From NCBI GenBank assembly GCA_902479205.1, contig CABSNX010000102.1, forward strand, positions 1 through 7,099: a stretch of 7,099 bases of DNA, in the 5' to 3' direction. This document shows, one piece after another, positions 6,925 to 7,099 of this stretch. Position 1 is the stretch's first letter; each line of letters starts with the position of its first letter. A program made the position numbers and the translations under genes. The notes beneath the pieces are model-generated. The model saw only the letters and a list, made by a program, of their open reading frames with translations, did no database searches and had not been told where the DNA came from. This DNA comes from an uncultured Collinsella sp. GTDB lineage: Bacteria; Actinomycetota; Coriobacteriia; Coriobacteriales; Coriobacteriaceae.

Positions 6925-7082
6925 GTGCCAAAAAAGAGTGAGAGCACGGGTACTGGGCTGGAATCCTACGTTGCAAAGCTCATGGGCAACGGCTCAAACA
7001 GGACTTCGGTAACCGAGGACGAGATTCAGGTCGCCCTGAAGGATATCGATGTGTCTGACGAGCAGCTCAACGCGGTGTATTC
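6925..7082 (+). CDS. rpoD: Primary RNA polymerase sigma factor, N-terminal fragment (3' partial)
   Basis: Only about 52 residues are present. After a basic, Ser/Thr/Gly-rich start (VPKKSESTGTG), the segment VTEDEIQVALKDIDVSDEQL (29-48) matches the pattern of sigma-70 region 1.1, the acidic N-terminal domain of housekeeping sigma factors that occupies the DNA channel of free holoenzyme. Promoter-recognition regions 2-4 lie outside the window. Position directly after dnaG agrees with the common dnaG-rpoD pairing. I chose GTG 6925 because of the purine-rich site just upstream; ATG 6910 is in frame and possible. The reading continues formally to the end of the window as SCLLYT, but bases 7083-7099 are adapter sequence, so I end the gene at 7082. 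Identification rests on a short segment plus context. Confidence 0.85.
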
Positions 7083-7099
7083 CTGTCTCTTATACACAT
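7083..7099. other. Tn5/Nextera mosaic-end adapter remnant (sequencing artefact)
   Basis: CTGTCTCTTATACACAT equals the first 17 of the 19 bases of the reverse-complement mosaic end used in Tn5 tagmentation libraries. It lies exactly at the end of the window and interrupts the sigma-1.1 reading (VY followed by SCLLYT, unlike the family). It should be trimmed rather than annotated as genome or as a natural transposon. Confidence 0.95.

Noticed and set aside
7083..7099. Natural Tn5/IS50-type transposon end inserted in rpoD
   Set aside because: The sequence is the engineered mosaic end, lies exactly at the window edge, and insertion in the primary sigma gene would be lethal. A library adapter explains it fully.

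Overview
The window is a compact, co-directional, chromosomal housekeeping cluster on the plus strand: 3' end of infB (IF-2) - rbfA - DHH phosphoesterase (nrnA-like) - truB - ribF - dnaG - 5' end of rpoD. The DNA is GC-rich by eye. Coding is nearly continuous, and the only sizeable non-coding stretch is about 110 bases before rpoD. Protein sequence style, GC-rich codon use and the rbfA-DHH-truB-ribF order point to a high-GC Gram-positive. The direct continuation into dnaG-rpoD makes me favour a Coriobacteriia member (Collinsella-like). That placement is from memory of such genomes, not from a search.

Layout. At 2-1297 is the last two-thirds or so of IF-2, entering the G domain just after the G3 motif. 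At 1309-1719 is rbfA (30S maturation). The DHH gene (1712-2755) overlaps rbfA by 8 bases. truB (2771-3703) makes the tRNA T-loop pseudouridine. ribF (3700-4707, FMN/FAD synthesis) overlaps truB through ATGA. dnaG (4700-6814, primase) starts at GTG and overlaps ribF by 8 bases. A candidate promoter lies at about 6861-6892, and rpoD (main sigma factor) begins at 6925 and runs off the window.

How the genes relate. The first part is the nusA-infB type translation/RNA-maturation operon (initiation, 30S maturation, small-RNA turnover, tRNA modification, flavin cofactors). The second part is the dnaG-rpoD core of the macromolecular-synthesis operon. The two are joined by the overlapping ribF/dnaG pair, so primase is probably translated from the same message as the translation genes, while rpoD may also have its own promoter.

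The most actionable observation is technical. The last 17 bases (7083-7099) match the Tn5/Nextera mosaic-end sequence, and the first 4 bases (ACAG) match the other edge of that element. The genuine genomic insert is therefore probably 5-7082, and the apparent end of the rpoD reading is adapter. The main biological oddities are a perfect 13-bp inverted repeat inside the DHH gene, unusual residues in the IF-2 C2 (initiator-tRNA-binding) domain, and a long low-complexity linker in primase. I see no mobile element, CRISPR array, tRNA, rRNA, riboswitch or convincing intrinsic terminator. I do not see an undescribed system here; the window is essentially ordinary core genome.
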